Origin: Hyphomicrobiales bacterium
GTDB taxonomy: Bacteria; Pseudomonadota; Alphaproteobacteria; Rhizobiales; Rhizobiaceae
NCBI GenBank assembly: GCA_900473805.1
Contig: UCMS01000004.1
Span: 62,001 to 126,000 of the forward strand
Direction of reading: 5' to 3'
DNA: 64,000 bases
Made by a program: the position numbers and the translations under genes. The notes under the pieces were generated by a model. It did no database searches, was not told the origin of the DNA, and was given only the letters and a program-made list of their open reading frames with translations. Of the stretch, positions 28,001 to 35,660 are shown in pieces (the first letter of the stretch is position 1; every line of letters begins with the position of its first letter).

Positions 28001-30857
28001 GAGCGCCGGCCGTGCCGCGCAACCGTTCGTCCAGCGCGCGGCTACTCTCGTCAATGGCCTTGCGCAGACCCTCTTCGTGATCTTCGAGGCTCATCTCCAA
28101 CATGCCCGCGCTGGCAGCAAGCGAAGTGCCGAGTGAGGTCGCATGTTCGGTGAGGGTGGTTTCCAGAGCAGACCGGGCCTCGCCAAGGCTGAGGGTGATC
28201 GCCTGGGTGCGGTCATCGAGCGTCGAGCGGATGCGTTCATGCGTGTCGACAAGGCGTGTGTCGATGTCGCGGACGCCATCGTTGACGGTTCCGGCGATCT
28301 TGGCGACGTTTTCCCCGAGCGTATCGGCCAGGACACCGGTTGCATCGTCGAGCGTCATGCGCAGACGTTCGGCTGTGCCCGCCAGCTTTCCATCGATCTC
28401 GTTGATACCCGAGGTCAGCGAGGCTGCGATGGTGCCGGACGTCGCGCCGAGCGTTTCAGCAAGGTTGCGCGTCGCATCGTCGAGGTTGGCACGCAGACGG
28501 TCGGCGGTTTCGACGAGCTTGCCGTCGATGTCGCTGACGCCGGTGTTCAGCGATATGGAGATCGCGCTGGAAGCCGTCCCCAATGTGCGTTCGATGTCGG
28601 CGGATGCTTCTTCCAGCGTCGACGCCAGATAGGACGTATGGCCGGCCAGTGACATTTCCAGCCGTTCCTGGTTGTCTCCATAGGCCGTGCGGATGGCCTC
28701 CGCCTTTTCCGAGAAGGCCTGGTCGATCCGGCGATCGGCGTCTGCCACGGTGTCGATGATGGCGGAGGCGCGCTGGCTCAGCGTCTCGTCGATGCGGCGC
28801 TGGCTGTCGCTCAGCGTTTCCGCCAGATCCTGGCTATGGGCGGTCAGCGTCAGGTCGAGTTCCAGGCTCTTGGTGTTGAGCGTGTCGATCAGATCGTCGC
28901 TCTTGGCTTCAAGGATCGTGGCGATGCCGCCGACCTTCTGATCCAGCGTCTCGGCGAGACGATCCTGGTTGGCCTCCAACGCGTTGACGATGTGTTCCGC
29001 ACGGCTCGAAAGGCTTTGCTCGAAGCGCGACTGGTGATCCGTCAGGGCGCCGTACAGCGCGCCCGAGCGCTCTTCCATCACGCTATCGATGCGCTTCTGT
29101 GCAGCGTCAAGGCTTTCGGTCAGCGCTGCCGCGCGGGCGGACATGGCGTCGGCGATTTCCTGGGCGCGACCGGCGAGGGCATCGTCGAGGATCTCCTGGC
29201 CGGAACTCAAGGTGACAGCGAGCGCCAGGGACTGGTCGCTGAGCGTCGAGCCGAGGCGTTCGATGCTCGAGGTGAGGATGCCGTTGATCGAATCCGAGCC
29301 GCCGTTGACCGTCTCGTTGATGCGCGCAAGGCTTTCCATCAACTTGCTGTCGAGCGTGCCTGCGCGCTGGTCGAAGGCGCTGGCGAATTCCGCGACGCGC
29401 TCGTCGAAGGTGGAGTTGATCTGGCCGATCGTCGTCTGGAAACGATCCTCAAACAGGCCGGACCGCAGATCAAGGTCGACAATGGCATCGTCTGCGCTGG
29501 CCTGAAGGCTCTGGCGGAAATGCCGGCTGCGCTCTTCAAGCGAGGTGTTCAGTCGTGACAGGACGTCGTCCAGAGAGGACGTGATGGCGTTTTCGCCGCC
29601 CTTCAGGCTTTCGGCGATGTCGCGGGTCCGCTCGACCAGCGTTTCATTCAGCTGACGGGCACGCTCGTTCAGCGCGGCATTCAGCTTCTCGGTGTTGGCG
29701 TCGAGCGTCGAGGCGCGGGTCTCGAATTCACCCAGCAGTTCCCGACCGCGCTGGTTCAGCGTCGAAGTCAGGGTCTTGAGCTGTGAATCGAATTCGGTGG
29801 AAAGCGAGATGCCCGAGGCAGCCAGCGTCTGGACCATCGAATCGGTCTTGTGGGCGAGCAGAGAACCGAGTGCGGTCACCGCAGCATCCGACTTCTCCAT
29901 CAGCGTTGCAGCACGCATATCGATCATCGATGCGAAGGCTTCGCCGGATGTCTGCAGGCGAACGGAGATTTCTTCCGTCGCGAGAGACAGTTCTTCCTTG
30001 AGCTGCTCATGGGCACCGACGATCGACGAGCGGATGCGTTCGGCATGGTTGACGATCGCATCGCGTTCCGAGCCCAGTTCGTGAACGAGGCCGCGGACGC
30101 GCAATTCGTTGTCGGTATAGCTTCGTTCAAGCGCGGTGACTTCGGAATGAACCAGCGTCTCCAGTTCGGTCGCACGTGCAATCGTACGCTCGATGCCTTC
30201 GTTCATGGCCGAGACTTCGCGGCGAACCGCCTGGCCGACGGTCATGATGCGTTCGGATGCGATCGTCTCGGGTTCCGCCAGCCGAAGGGCGACTTCGGCC
30301 ATGGAGCGGGCAGCATTCCGCAGGTCGTGCGCCCGGGCCATCATGATGGCAAAGGCGAAGAAGAGCATGATCGGGAGCAAGGTCCCGACGAAGATCGCGA
30401 CCACGCCCGGCATGGCAACGATATCGGCCACGGATGGGGCCTGCCAGATGGCCGTACCATAGAGAAGCTGCGAAAGACCGACTGCCCCAAGGATCCAGAG
30501 GACGGACACGATCGAGGCATTGCGCAAGGCGGTCTTCAGGGACGCGGCTTCAAGCGATTTCAGCATCGCGGACGGTGCGCGGCGCGAGCCGTCATTGGCC
30601 GGGGCGAGGGACGGGGAACGCGGCTGCGGAGGGGCCGGCTCGGGTCCGAGTTCTGCGGCGCGTGCCGATCGGCGGTCAATGGGCTTTTTGGAAACTGGGC
30701 GCTGCGAGTTGTCCGACAAAGGGGCCTCCGGTCCGCGCGTTTGCGACCGGGGCTTGGCAGCCGCAGGCGCTTCGTCACCGTCGAAATCAATACTCAGGGC
30801 CGCCTCGAGTGCCTGGAACGCGTTCTCGTCAATCGAGTCGGACTTCTTGTTCGCCAT
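25095..30857 (-). CDS. Giant membrane-anchored coiled-coil protein, growth pole ring (GPR/RgsE) type
   Basis: A 1920-aa protein. Residues 1-110 are polar and Pro-rich, two membrane segments lie at about 114-134 and 150-174, and then about 1450 residues are almost pure amphipathic helix. A Pro/Ala-rich linker (about 1690-1790) and a conserved C-terminal domain (about 1790-1920, with SVDLWRRYQRGERDIF) complete it. The helical part shows apolipoprotein-type periodicity. Three near-copies of a 44-residue unit (4 x 11) lie at about residues 771-902, and a 29-residue unit is repeated at about 1485-1543. This architecture matches the growth pole ring protein of Agrobacterium (RgsE in Sinorhizobium), which forms a ring at the growing pole and is needed for polar growth. 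The identity is by architecture and lineage, not alignment. Confidence 0.82.
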   Translation of the reverse strand: MANKKSDSIDENAFQALEAALSIDFDGDEAPAAAKPRSQTRGPEAPLSDNSQRPVSKKPIDRRSARAAELGPEPAPPQPRSPSLAPANDGSRRAPSAMLKSLEAASLKTALRNASIVSVLWILGAVGLSQLLYGTAIWQAPSVADIVAMPGVVAIFVGTLLPIMLFFAFAIMMARAHDLRNAARSMAEVALRLAEPETIASERIMTVGQAVRREVSAMNEGIERTIARATELETLVHSEVTALERSYTDNELRVRGLVHELGSERDAIVNHAERIRSSIVGAHEQLKEELSLATEEISVRLQTSGEAFASMIDMRAATLMEKSDAAVTALGSLLAHKTDSMVQTLAASGISLSTEFDSQLKTLTSTLNQRGRELLGEFETRASTLDANTEKLNAALNERARQLNETLVERTRDIAESLKGGENAITSSLDDVLSRLNTSLEERSRHFRQSLQASADDAIVDLDLRSGLFEDRFQTTIGQINSTFDERVAEFASAFDQRAGTLDSKLMESLARINETVNGGSDSINGILTSSIERLGSTLSDQSLALAVTLSSGQEILDDALAGRAQEIADAMSARAAALTESLDAAQKRIDSVMEERSGALYGALTDHQSRFEQSLSSRAEHIVNALEANQDRLAETLDQKVGGIATILEAKSDDLIDTLNTKSLELDLTLTAHSQDLAETLSDSQRRIDETLSQRASAIIDTVADADRRIDQAFSEKAEAIRTAYGDNQERLEMSLAGHTSYLASTLEEASADIERTLGTASSAISISLNTGVSDIDGKLVETADRLRANLDDATRNLAETLGATSGTIAASLTSGINEIDGKLAGTAERLRMTLDDATGVLADTLGENVAKIAGTVNDGVRDIDTRLVDTHERIRSTLDDRTQAITLSLGEARSALETTLTEHATSLGTSLAASAGMLEMSLEDHEEGLRKAIDESSRALDERLRGTAGALTEQIRDAASDITRSAQDFSGTVEQSVSGMTMRLDETSTRIEQSLGTLEDRLRNGLDGVDARVNDAGEKFAARLDEKVSTIERVGDEASMRVAQALDEGTNRVAETFDSRTALIDERLSTMDRALSVGLENVNRTIEGKAAGLATALRGAVADAARDIDAEAQRSLERLTETSTSFVGQIDERSTELNRTLEQRSAELASRLSDTDALVSAQVANLTGTISQAGSTLSGTIVDANTTISGAISEVNATLEQRAAAIRDAISGNTQELAVTMNAVEKALEARGNSIRTVLDDRTRELNSMLSNRSAELSRLIDEKAAPVVASYAETGRLAAEQITSAAAESAERLRAENAALVGAISERTERAVAHLGAAEQNLAASASQLIERLGESNSGISAVIEEAMQSIDALDSRLGSTASRFTETATQATDMLSTSNRLLEDKLGRLTAVSGETLQQVSSIVSRFGDHTKVLGKASELLSAAQSNLVGTLEERQQALRDLSIGLVKRSEEIETTMQGLGKMVETAFDRAEQRSGQMAGNLRQSVQASFNDIGQILGETEKRAQSTAATMRESVQSSFTDIGQVLSETEKKAQLTAANMRDALLSAEREAQQSIDNTLTEAEKRSGELANRLRGGLAVSLSDIDRLLGEAGRKSEGAAAALKQAMQGAVEEAVSRFSGATDEIRRSATDIRKELDLTRNELKRGAFDLPEEAKESAAAMRRAVAEQIKALQDISQLVGRTSQTLEISEPVARRLAEAQVEQPRRAQPAPTPAAAAPQPAARPAPDYALRGSLSATESYAPQTPSRTEGGGWISDLLRGASREEPTTEAATARSASAPAPAQGRPAPDAAAATRQGDNRNPRHMVESLNSLSVDIARAIDHDASVDLWRRYQRGERDIFTRRLYTLKGQQTFDEIKRKYDREPEFRVAVDRYIADFEKLLSDVARTDRDKSITQSYLTSDTGKVYTMLAHAAGRFS

Positions 30858-31331
30858 CGGATTACGCCTCGTTACAACTTACGCTCGGCTGGATCGTGAG
30901 AGAGACTGGCCGCCTGCCACGTCGCTCCATCGGTTTCCTGCCGTACAATCACACTCCGCGTGCCGCCACGTCACACGAAGCGCGTTCTCGAAACCGAGCA
31001 GCCTGCTTCACACTGGGGCGAACATTGCCCATCGTTCTAGCACCGACTTGCCCGAGGTCAAAGTTCTCAGCCTTTGGACCAATCAACCGTATCGTACTGA
31101 CACATTTGCCCCTCCGTTACAATTAACGCAGGTGCAGCACGCCGTGGCGCCTTGTGCTTGTTAACAGTATTTCAATCTAGATTTAGGCTCAAAAGCCAAT
31201 TTTTGCGGGGGTTTAAATTGCGTTAACCATGATCAGAGCTTTTTGGGGTGCGAGCGGGCGGATTTAACAGGATTGCCACTTCCAGATGCCACGCTCGACG
31301 GACCAATAAAAAGAAAAGAAGGTTCTTTGGC
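30858..31331. other. Divergent intergenic region, 474 bp, no gene seen
   Basis: The region separates the growth-pole-ring gene (minus) from the Hpt-like gene (plus). No convincing coding frame is present. The right half is AT-rich for this genome and contains several TTAA motifs, including the CtrA-like site at 31212-31230. Promoters for both genes must lie here. Its length suggests more than one regulated promoter. Confidence 0.6.
31212..31230 (+). promoter_or_regulatory. CtrA-binding-site candidate
   Basis: TTTA-AATTGCG-TTAACCAT matches the CtrA pattern TTAA-N7-TTAA with one mismatch and contains TTAACCAT, the half-site often seen at CtrA-controlled rhizobial promoters. It lies about 100 bp upstream of the Hpt-like gene start. 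Binding is inferred. Confidence 0.45.
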
Positions 31332-31706
31332 ATGGCCGTAGCCGTCAATATCGCATTCGAAGCTCCCGAAACGCATCATGGACGTGCGCCGTCGCATGAG
31401 CGACCGATCGATCTCGTCTACCTTGCAACACAGACCAAGGGCGACAAGGCCGTCGAAATCGAGATCCTGCAGATGTTTGCCCGCCAGGCACGCGGTTGCC
31501 TCCAGGCATTGTCGAAGAAGGCCGGGAAGACGGAAGCCAAGGCTGCCGCCCAGCGCCTGCGCAATGCGGCCATCGCAGTCGGTGCGCTGCGGGTTGCCAG
31601 CGCTGCCGAGCTCGTCGACACCAAGGGAGTGGATGCCGACACCCTAGCGACGGTTGCGAGCGCAGTGCTCGAAGCCGAACATTTCATCCTGAAGCTGGCA
31701 CGCTGA
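31332..31706 (+). CDS. Hpt-like four-helix protein without phosphorylatable histidine
   Basis: A 124-aa helical protein resembling histidine phosphotransfer (Hpt) domains: a helix with EIEILQMFARQARGCLQAL, then AAAQRLRNAAIAVGALRVA, then a terminal helix (TVASAVLEAEHFILKLAR). The normal Hpt centre H-x-x-K-G is replaced by R-L-R-N-A-A, so there is no histidine to carry a phosphoryl group. It may be a non-catalytic adaptor or kinase inhibitor. The ATG at 31332 is chosen from the MAVAVN start; AGAAGG lies about 11 bases upstream, a loose fit. It is divergent from the growth-pole-ring gene and has a CtrA-like site upstream. The Hpt resemblance is my reading and should be treated as probable. Confidence 0.75.
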   Translation: MAVAVNIAFEAPETHHGRAPSHERPIDLVYLATQTKGDKAVEIEILQMFARQARGCLQALSKKAGKTEAKAAAQRLRNAAIAVGALRVASAAELVDTKGVDADTLATVASAVLEAEHFILKLAR

Positions 31707-31781
31707 CGTCTCTCGCGTCGTGCCGCTTGCGGCCCGTTCTCTCGCCTCTCCGTGAGTTGACTGGACCCTGAAATTGCGAGA

Positions 31782-31814
31782 AGACTTCGCCGATTTTTAC
31801 ACAAGGCGAAGTCT
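31782..31814 (+). promoter_or_regulatory. Inverted repeat in the ferredoxin leader
   Basis: AGACTTCGCC and GGCGAAGTCT form a perfect 10-bp inverted repeat around a 13-base AT-rich loop. It ends 13 bp before the ferredoxin ATG. It is too far from any T-run to be a terminator of the preceding gene. It could be an RNA structure controlling translation or a DNA operator. Confidence 0.5.
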
Positions 31815-31827
31815 GGACCCGCACATC

Positions 31828-32148
31828 ATGACACAAATCAGCATCATCGCATTCGACGGCACGCGTTTCGACATCGCGGCGCAGGACGGTTCTACGGTCA
31901 TGGAGAACGCTGTGCGTAATTCGGTGCCGGGTATCGATGCGGAATGCGGCGGTGCCTGTGCCTGTGCGACCTGTCATGTCTATGTCGACGACGCCTGGAC
32001 GGAAAAGGTCGGCACACCGTCCGCTATGGAAGAAGACATGCTTGACTTTGCCGTCGACGTCCGTCCGACGTCGCGCCTTTCCTGTCAGATTAAGGTTGCC
32101 CCGGCGCTCGACGGCCTCGTGGTTCACGTTCCGGAACGTCAGGGCTGA
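31828..32148 (+). CDS. [2Fe-2S] ferredoxin, adrenodoxin type
   Basis: A 106-aa electron carrier. The cluster ligands follow the adrenodoxin spacing C-x5-C-x2-C...C: Cys40, Cys46, Cys49 and Cys86 ([17 protein letters not shown] and LSCQI). An extra cysteine, Cys44, sits inside the loop. The MEEDMLDFA acidic patch is typical for partner docking. Such ferredoxins serve cytochrome P450s, iron-sulfur assembly or ring-hydroxylating enzymes; none of these is nearby, so the partner is unknown. The start at 31828 is set by the family N-terminus ([11 protein letters not shown]). The ribosome site is poor and lies next to the hairpin at 31782-31814. Confidence 0.93.
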   Translation: MTQISIIAFDGTRFDIAAQDGSTVMENAVRNSVPGIDAECGGACACATCHVYVDDAWTEKVGTPSAMEEDMLDFAVDVRPTSRLSCQIKVAPALDGLVVHVPERQG

Positions 32149-32164
32149 GCCAGCGCCTGCGTTG

Positions 32165-32203
32165 TAAAAAAAGCCCCGTCTCCCGGTAACCGGTCGACGG
32201 GGC
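32165..32203 (-). terminator. Terminator for the minus-strand DUF922 gene
   Basis: An 8-bp stem (GCCCCGTC 32173-32180 with 32196-32203), with a smaller hairpin in the loop, is flanked on the left by seven A residues (TTTTTTT in the minus-strand transcript). It points leftwards, so it ends transcription coming from the DUF922 gene. It may also help end the ferredoxin transcript. Confidence 0.65.
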
Positions 32204-32440
32204 AAGCGGGCGCATCGCCAAACAGGCGAGGGAGGAAGCACCTGTGGCAACAGGACGCGCCGGGAGAACAGGGAAAAATCGGGAACGCTTAATCAACGTT
32301 TTCGATGACACTTATATTTCAGATTTGTATCAAGGGCCACGCGCAGAAATCGCCGGTTATTCACAGGCCGTGTCGTAAGTTTCGGGCAAGGCGTGGCAAG
32401 CCTGCCAAACGCACCTGTCAAAATTTAGTGGTGATTGCTG

Positions 32441-33061
32441 CTAGTTCGACGCCTTTCCGGCGCGGTGACGCAGGATGCGCAGCATACGGTCCTCGAAGTT
32501 GTGCGACTCGATCCGGTCGAACTCGACCTGGGCCATGTCATGGGCGCGGGTCACTTCGTCGGTCACTTTGGTCACCTTTGCCTGGAGGCGATCGCAATCC
32601 CGCTCCGGCCTCAGTTTCAACAGCCGCTTTTCGAGAAGCTTGGCGTGCTGGCGGGCAATCTCCGCATGGCGCTCTTCATGGCGCTTTATGTCGGCTGACA
32701 AAGCGTCCCAGATCATGGCCATCTCGGGGCTGGCGCGCTTGCGATTCTTCCAGCGCGGCAGGATGATCTTCGTTTCCAGCGTGACGGTCGCATCCTCGAC
32801 GGCGCAGCGCGTGCCGCGCTTGGTATAGGTCAGGTCGCCGCCGAAGCGGATCTGGGTGGCGCCGGGGTGGCGATTGCCGGTTGCTTCCGTAAACGGGCCT
32901 TTGCGTGCCAGTTCATCATCGAGATCGGCCGCCGTCCTGCCGCCGATCTGGAAATAGCTGATTGATTTGCGAACGATGGTTTCGGATTGCGCCGCGTTCG
33001 GGGAAAGGCCGGTCAGGGCGCCAAGGAAGAGCGTTGCCCACAGACGGCTGAATGATGTCAT
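32441..33061 (-). CDS. Secreted DUF922 family protein (putative zinc protease)
   Basis: A 206-aa exported protein: signal peptide of about 25 residues (ending PNAAQS), then a DUF922 domain. The metal-binding-type motif is HEERH (in SADIKRHEERHAEIA), spaced like the zinc ligands of gluzincin-type peptidases (H-E-x-x-H). The domain also has the expected paired aromatic/glycine region ISYFQIGGRTAADL near the start and a late CDR. DUF922 proteins are predicted periplasmic metalloproteases, but activity has rarely been shown. The open frame runs far upstream, antisense to folP; the ATG at 33061 is where the signal peptide begins. It is divergent from folP. Confidence 0.85.
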   Translation of the reverse strand: MTSFSRLWATLFLGALTGLSPNAAQSETIVRKSISYFQIGGRTAADLDDELARKGPFTEATGNRHPGATQIRFGGDLTYTKRGTRCAVEDATVTLETKIILPRWKNRKRASPEMAMIWDALSADIKRHEERHAEIARQHAKLLEKRLLKLRPERDCDRLQAKVTKVTDEVTRAHDMAQVEFDRIESHNFEDRMLRILRHRAGKASN

Positions 33062-33178
33062 GCTTCTATCCGCGATGTTCTCATGGCGCGATGTTGTGTT
33101 CGCCACGCCCATGGGGCATAGCCAACGCGGCTGCACTATCGCAGCTTCGCAGATTTCCGTCGAGGGGACAGGGTTCAG

Positions 33179-34054
33179 TTGGTGACCGGCAAGCGGACAA
33201 TTTGGCGTGTGGCGCATGGTCGCGCACTCGACGTGACGGAGCGCGGAGCTCTGATGGCGATCATCAACGTGACGCCCGATTCCTTTTCGGATGGCGGACT
33301 GCACGACTGCACGGAGCGGGCTGTTGCTCACGCTCTGGCCTGTGTCGATGAGGGAGCCCAGATTCTCGATATCGGCGGGGAGTCGACCCGGCCGGGTGCC
33401 GCACCCGTGAGTGCCGCCGAAGAGATGGCGCGGGTCCTTCCCGTCATCTCCGCCTTGTCCGCCCGAACCGAAGCCTTGATCTCCATCGACACTTATCGGG
33501 CGGAGACGGCGCGGGCTGCGGTCGGAGCGGGTGCGCATATCATCAACGACGTGTATGGTCTTCAGCGCGAACCCGAGATCGCAGAGGTCGCGGCCCGTTT
33601 CAGCGCGGGTCTTTGCATTATGCATACCGGGCGTGGACGGGAAAAGCGTGCCGACCCGATCGACGACCAGCGGTTCTTTTTCGGGCAGTCTCTCTCTATC
33701 GCCAAGGCTGCCGGTGTCTTGCCGGAAACAATCATGCTCGATCCGGGTTTCGGCTTTGCCAAGGAAACGCCGGAGGAAAACATGGAACTGCTGGCGCGGC
33801 TCGAAGAGCTGCACGATCTCGGTTTTCCCCTTCTCGTGGGAACCTCGCGCAAGCGGTTTCTCGGCTCTATCACGGGACGGGATGCCCCGGAGCGCGATGC
33901 CGCAACGGCTGCGACGACTGTGGCGCTCCGGTTGAAAGGCGCTTCCGTTTTTCGGGTCCACAATGTCGCGATCAACCGCGACGCGCTCGCGGTGGCCGAT
34001 GCTATGGTCTCGACGCAACAACGCATCGAGGCTGCAGGGAGTGGGCGGACATGA
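33179..34054 (+). CDS. folP: Dihydropteroate synthase
   Basis: Joins p-aminobenzoate to 6-hydroxymethyl-dihydropterin pyrophosphate in folate synthesis, and is the target of sulfonamides. The 291-aa TIM-barrel protein has MAIINVTPDSFSDGG, DIGGESTRPGA, INDVYG, LDPGFGFAK and GTSRKRF, all pterin- or substrate-binding signatures. Translation begins at TTG 33179 or the adjacent GTG 33182; AGGG lies at a workable distance from either. The stop overlaps the folB start by four bases (ATGA), so the three folate genes form an operon (folP-folB-folK). It is divergent from the DUF922 gene. Confidence 0.95.
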   Translation: MVTGKRTIWRVAHGRALDVTERGALMAIINVTPDSFSDGGLHDCTERAVAHALACVDEGAQILDIGGESTRPGAAPVSAAEEMARVLPVISALSARTEALISIDTYRAETARAAVGAGAHIINDVYGLQREPEIAEVAARFSAGLCIMHTGRGREKRADPIDDQRFFFGQSLSIAKAAGVLPETIMLDPGFGFAKETPEENMELLARLEELHDLGFPLLVGTSRKRFLGSITGRDAPERDAATAATTVALRLKGASVFRVHNVAINRDALAVADAMVSTQQRIEAAGSGRT

Positions 34055-34422
34055 GTGGTATCTTCACCATCACGCTTAAGAATTGCGCCTTCTTCGCCCA
34101 TCACGGCGTCTTTCCGGAAGAAGGGGTGCTGGGCCAGCGGTTCTTCGTTGATGCCGAGTTTGATGTGGATGCCCTGCAGGCGGCCGAAACGGATACGCTT
34201 GAGGGTACGGTGCATTACGGCATTGCCTTCGAAGTCATCCAGGAGATCGTCACCGGCAGCCGCCGGCAATTGATCGAAGCGCTGGCGCTGGCGATCGCTC
34301 GTGGGCTTCTCGACCGCTTCCCGGAAATCACGCGCTGTCGGATTAGCGTGCGCAAGCCAAGTGCCCCGATTGCGGGGATCCTCGACCATGTACAGGTGAG
34401 CGTTGAACAATTCAGACAGTGA
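34051..34422 (+). CDS. folB: Dihydroneopterin aldolase
   Basis: Converts 7,8-dihydroneopterin to 6-hydroxymethyl-dihydropterin and glycolaldehyde. The 123-aa protein starts with the family pattern LKNCAFFAHHGVFPEEGVLGQRF, where the tyrosine common in other FolBs is replaced by Phe, and has the conserved VHYG (active-site Tyr) and VRKPSAPI motifs. The ATG overlaps the folP stop (ATGA), so it is translationally coupled. Its 3' end overlaps the folK start by 20 bases. Confidence 0.95.
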   Translation: MSGIFTITLKNCAFFAHHGVFPEEGVLGQRFFVDAEFDVDALQAAETDTLEGTVHYGIAFEVIQEIVTGSRRQLIEALALAIARGLLDRFPEITRCRISVRKPSAPIAGILDHVQVSVEQFRQ

Positions 34423-34927
34423 TGCCTGGCAGGTCGCCACGCTAGGTCTCGGGGGCAATGTCGGTGATCCGCAGGCCGCGATGGCCGAGGCGCTGCGGCG
34501 TCTTGATGCGCGCGACGACTGTCGGGTGACGGAGGTCTCGCGTCTCTATCGCACGCCGCCGTGGGGCAAGACCGACCAGGCCGACTTCTACAATTGCTGC
34601 GCGGCCGTGGAGACGCGGCTCGGGCCGCAGGCGCTGCTGGCCGCCTGCCTTGAGATCGAAAGAGACATGAAACGGGTCCGCATTGAGCGCTGGGGACCAC
34701 GCACGATCGACATCGACATCCTGACCTTTGGCTCGATCACGCTTGATGAGGACCACCTGACGGTCCCGCATCCGCGCATGACGGAGCGCGCTTTCGTTCT
34801 GATGCCGCTGGCGGACTTTGCCGGTGAGCTAGTGGTTAAGGGACGCACCGTCATGGACTGGCTCGTCGAGGCGGATGGAGCGGGGATCGCTGTCGCAAAC
34901 GAAAACCGCGCCTGGTGGCGCGGCTGA
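34403..34927 (+). CDS. folK: 2-amino-4-hydroxy-6-hydroxymethyldihydropteridine diphosphokinase
   Basis: Transfers pyrophosphate from ATP to 6-hydroxymethyl-dihydropterin, giving the FolP substrate. The 174-aa protein shows LGLGGNVGDP, SRLYRTPPWG, FYNCCAAVET, the RWGPRTIDIDIL signature with the two magnesium-binding Asp residues, and LTVPHPRMTERAFVL. The start is a TTG at 34403 with AGGTGAG close upstream, inside the end of folB. It is last in the operon. All three folate enzymes act in consecutive steps. Confidence 0.95.
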   Translation: MNNSDSDAWQVATLGLGGNVGDPQAAMAEALRRLDARDDCRVTEVSRLYRTPPWGKTDQADFYNCCAAVETRLGPQALLAACLEIERDMKRVRIERWGPRTIDIDILTFGSITLDEDHLTVPHPRMTERAFVLMPLADFAGELVVKGRTVMDWLVEADGAGIAVANENRAWWRG

Positions 34928-34967
34928 GGGCTATCGCTGAGTTAGGCTTCACGCCTGAGCAACGAGG

Positions 34968-35519
34968 TCACTCGTTGTCGGCTGTCTCGGCCATGGCGGT
35001 TGCCTGGCGGTTCAGCTTCAGGCCGATCACGGGGATCATGCGATCTTCGACCTTCACCGAGATGGTGATGTTCATGGCGTCGTCCTGCTCCAGGCGGGCG
35101 ACCATGGCGCCGTTCAACTTGGCGCGGTTGATGCCCATGACGGCGCGGTTGCCGGTGACGGTACCCGAAACAATGTCGAGGCCCTTGCCGTCTGCGCCGT
35201 CGAGGAACTGGCCCTTGTAGGAGCCGCCTGCCTGAGAGATCACGGCGGACATCGGCTGGCTGAAGACGCCCACACGGCAGGTACCGTCAAGCTTCAGGCC
35301 GGTCTCCTTGCCCTCTGCCGGCAGACCGGTGAGGTTGCAGGTGAACTTCGTGCCCTTGTATTTGCCGGCAACGATCTCGCCCGGGCCTTTCCAGACGCCG
35401 GCGACCGATTCGAAGAAGCGCTTGTCGCGCGACCCGGCATCAGCGGCTGCGACAGGCAGCAGCGTTGCGGCAGCGAGAATTGCGGCGCAGCGGCCGACTG
35501 TCGAAAAGCGAGCAGACAT
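34968..35519 (-). CDS. Secreted hypothetical protein
   Basis: A 183-aa exported protein. It has a signal peptide (MSARFSTVGRCAAILAAATLLPVAAADA) and a mature domain rich in alternating beta pattern: AGVWKGPGEIVAGKYKG, then CNLTG, then LKLDGTCRVG and AVISQAGGSYKGQF. The two cysteines (CNLTG, TCRVG) could form a disulfide. The glycine-rich strands suggest a small lipocalin-like or beta-barrel fold, which is inference. The ATG at 35519 has AAGG at seven bases. It converges with folK 40 bp away. I do not know the family function; it looks like a conserved rhizobial periplasmic protein. Confidence 0.75.
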   Translation of the reverse strand: MSARFSTVGRCAAILAAATLLPVAAADAGSRDKRFFESVAGVWKGPGEIVAGKYKGTKFTCNLTGLPAEGKETGLKLDGTCRVGVFSQPMSAVISQAGGSYKGQFLDGADGKGLDIVSGTVTGNRAVMGINRAKLNGAMVARLEQDDAMNITISVKVEDRMIPVIGLKLNRQATAMAETADNE

Positions 35520-35660
35520 CGATTTACCTTGGTACGAGAAACCAGAAACCCCGCAAGAACCCTAGCGGAATAATGGTTAATGCATCCTTGCCAATAGCCT
35601 CATTTCGGCTTTTCGACAATCGGCAAACAGCACTCGACATCGCGGTGTGGCCGAAAAGAC

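Noticed and set aside
24921..28136. A 1071-codon open frame on the + strand antisense to the growth-pole-ring gene
   Set aside because: It mirrors the codon pattern of the real minus-strand gene, is arginine/glycine-rich without domains, and crosses a strong terminator. High GC content makes such antisense frames common.
28150..28545. Regular DNA repeats that might suggest a CRISPR array
   Set aside because: The repeats are in-frame protein-coding duplications of 132 bp with diverged copies, not short identical repeats with unique spacers.
31700..31790. Possible terminator for the Hpt-like gene
   Set aside because: No GC-rich stem followed by a T-run was found here; the strong repeat at 31782-31814 belongs to the ferredoxin leader and lacks a T-run after it.
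33062..34021. Upstream extension of the DUF922 frame across folP
   Set aside because: The signal peptide starts at 33061 and the extension is antisense to folP; it is not part of the protein.
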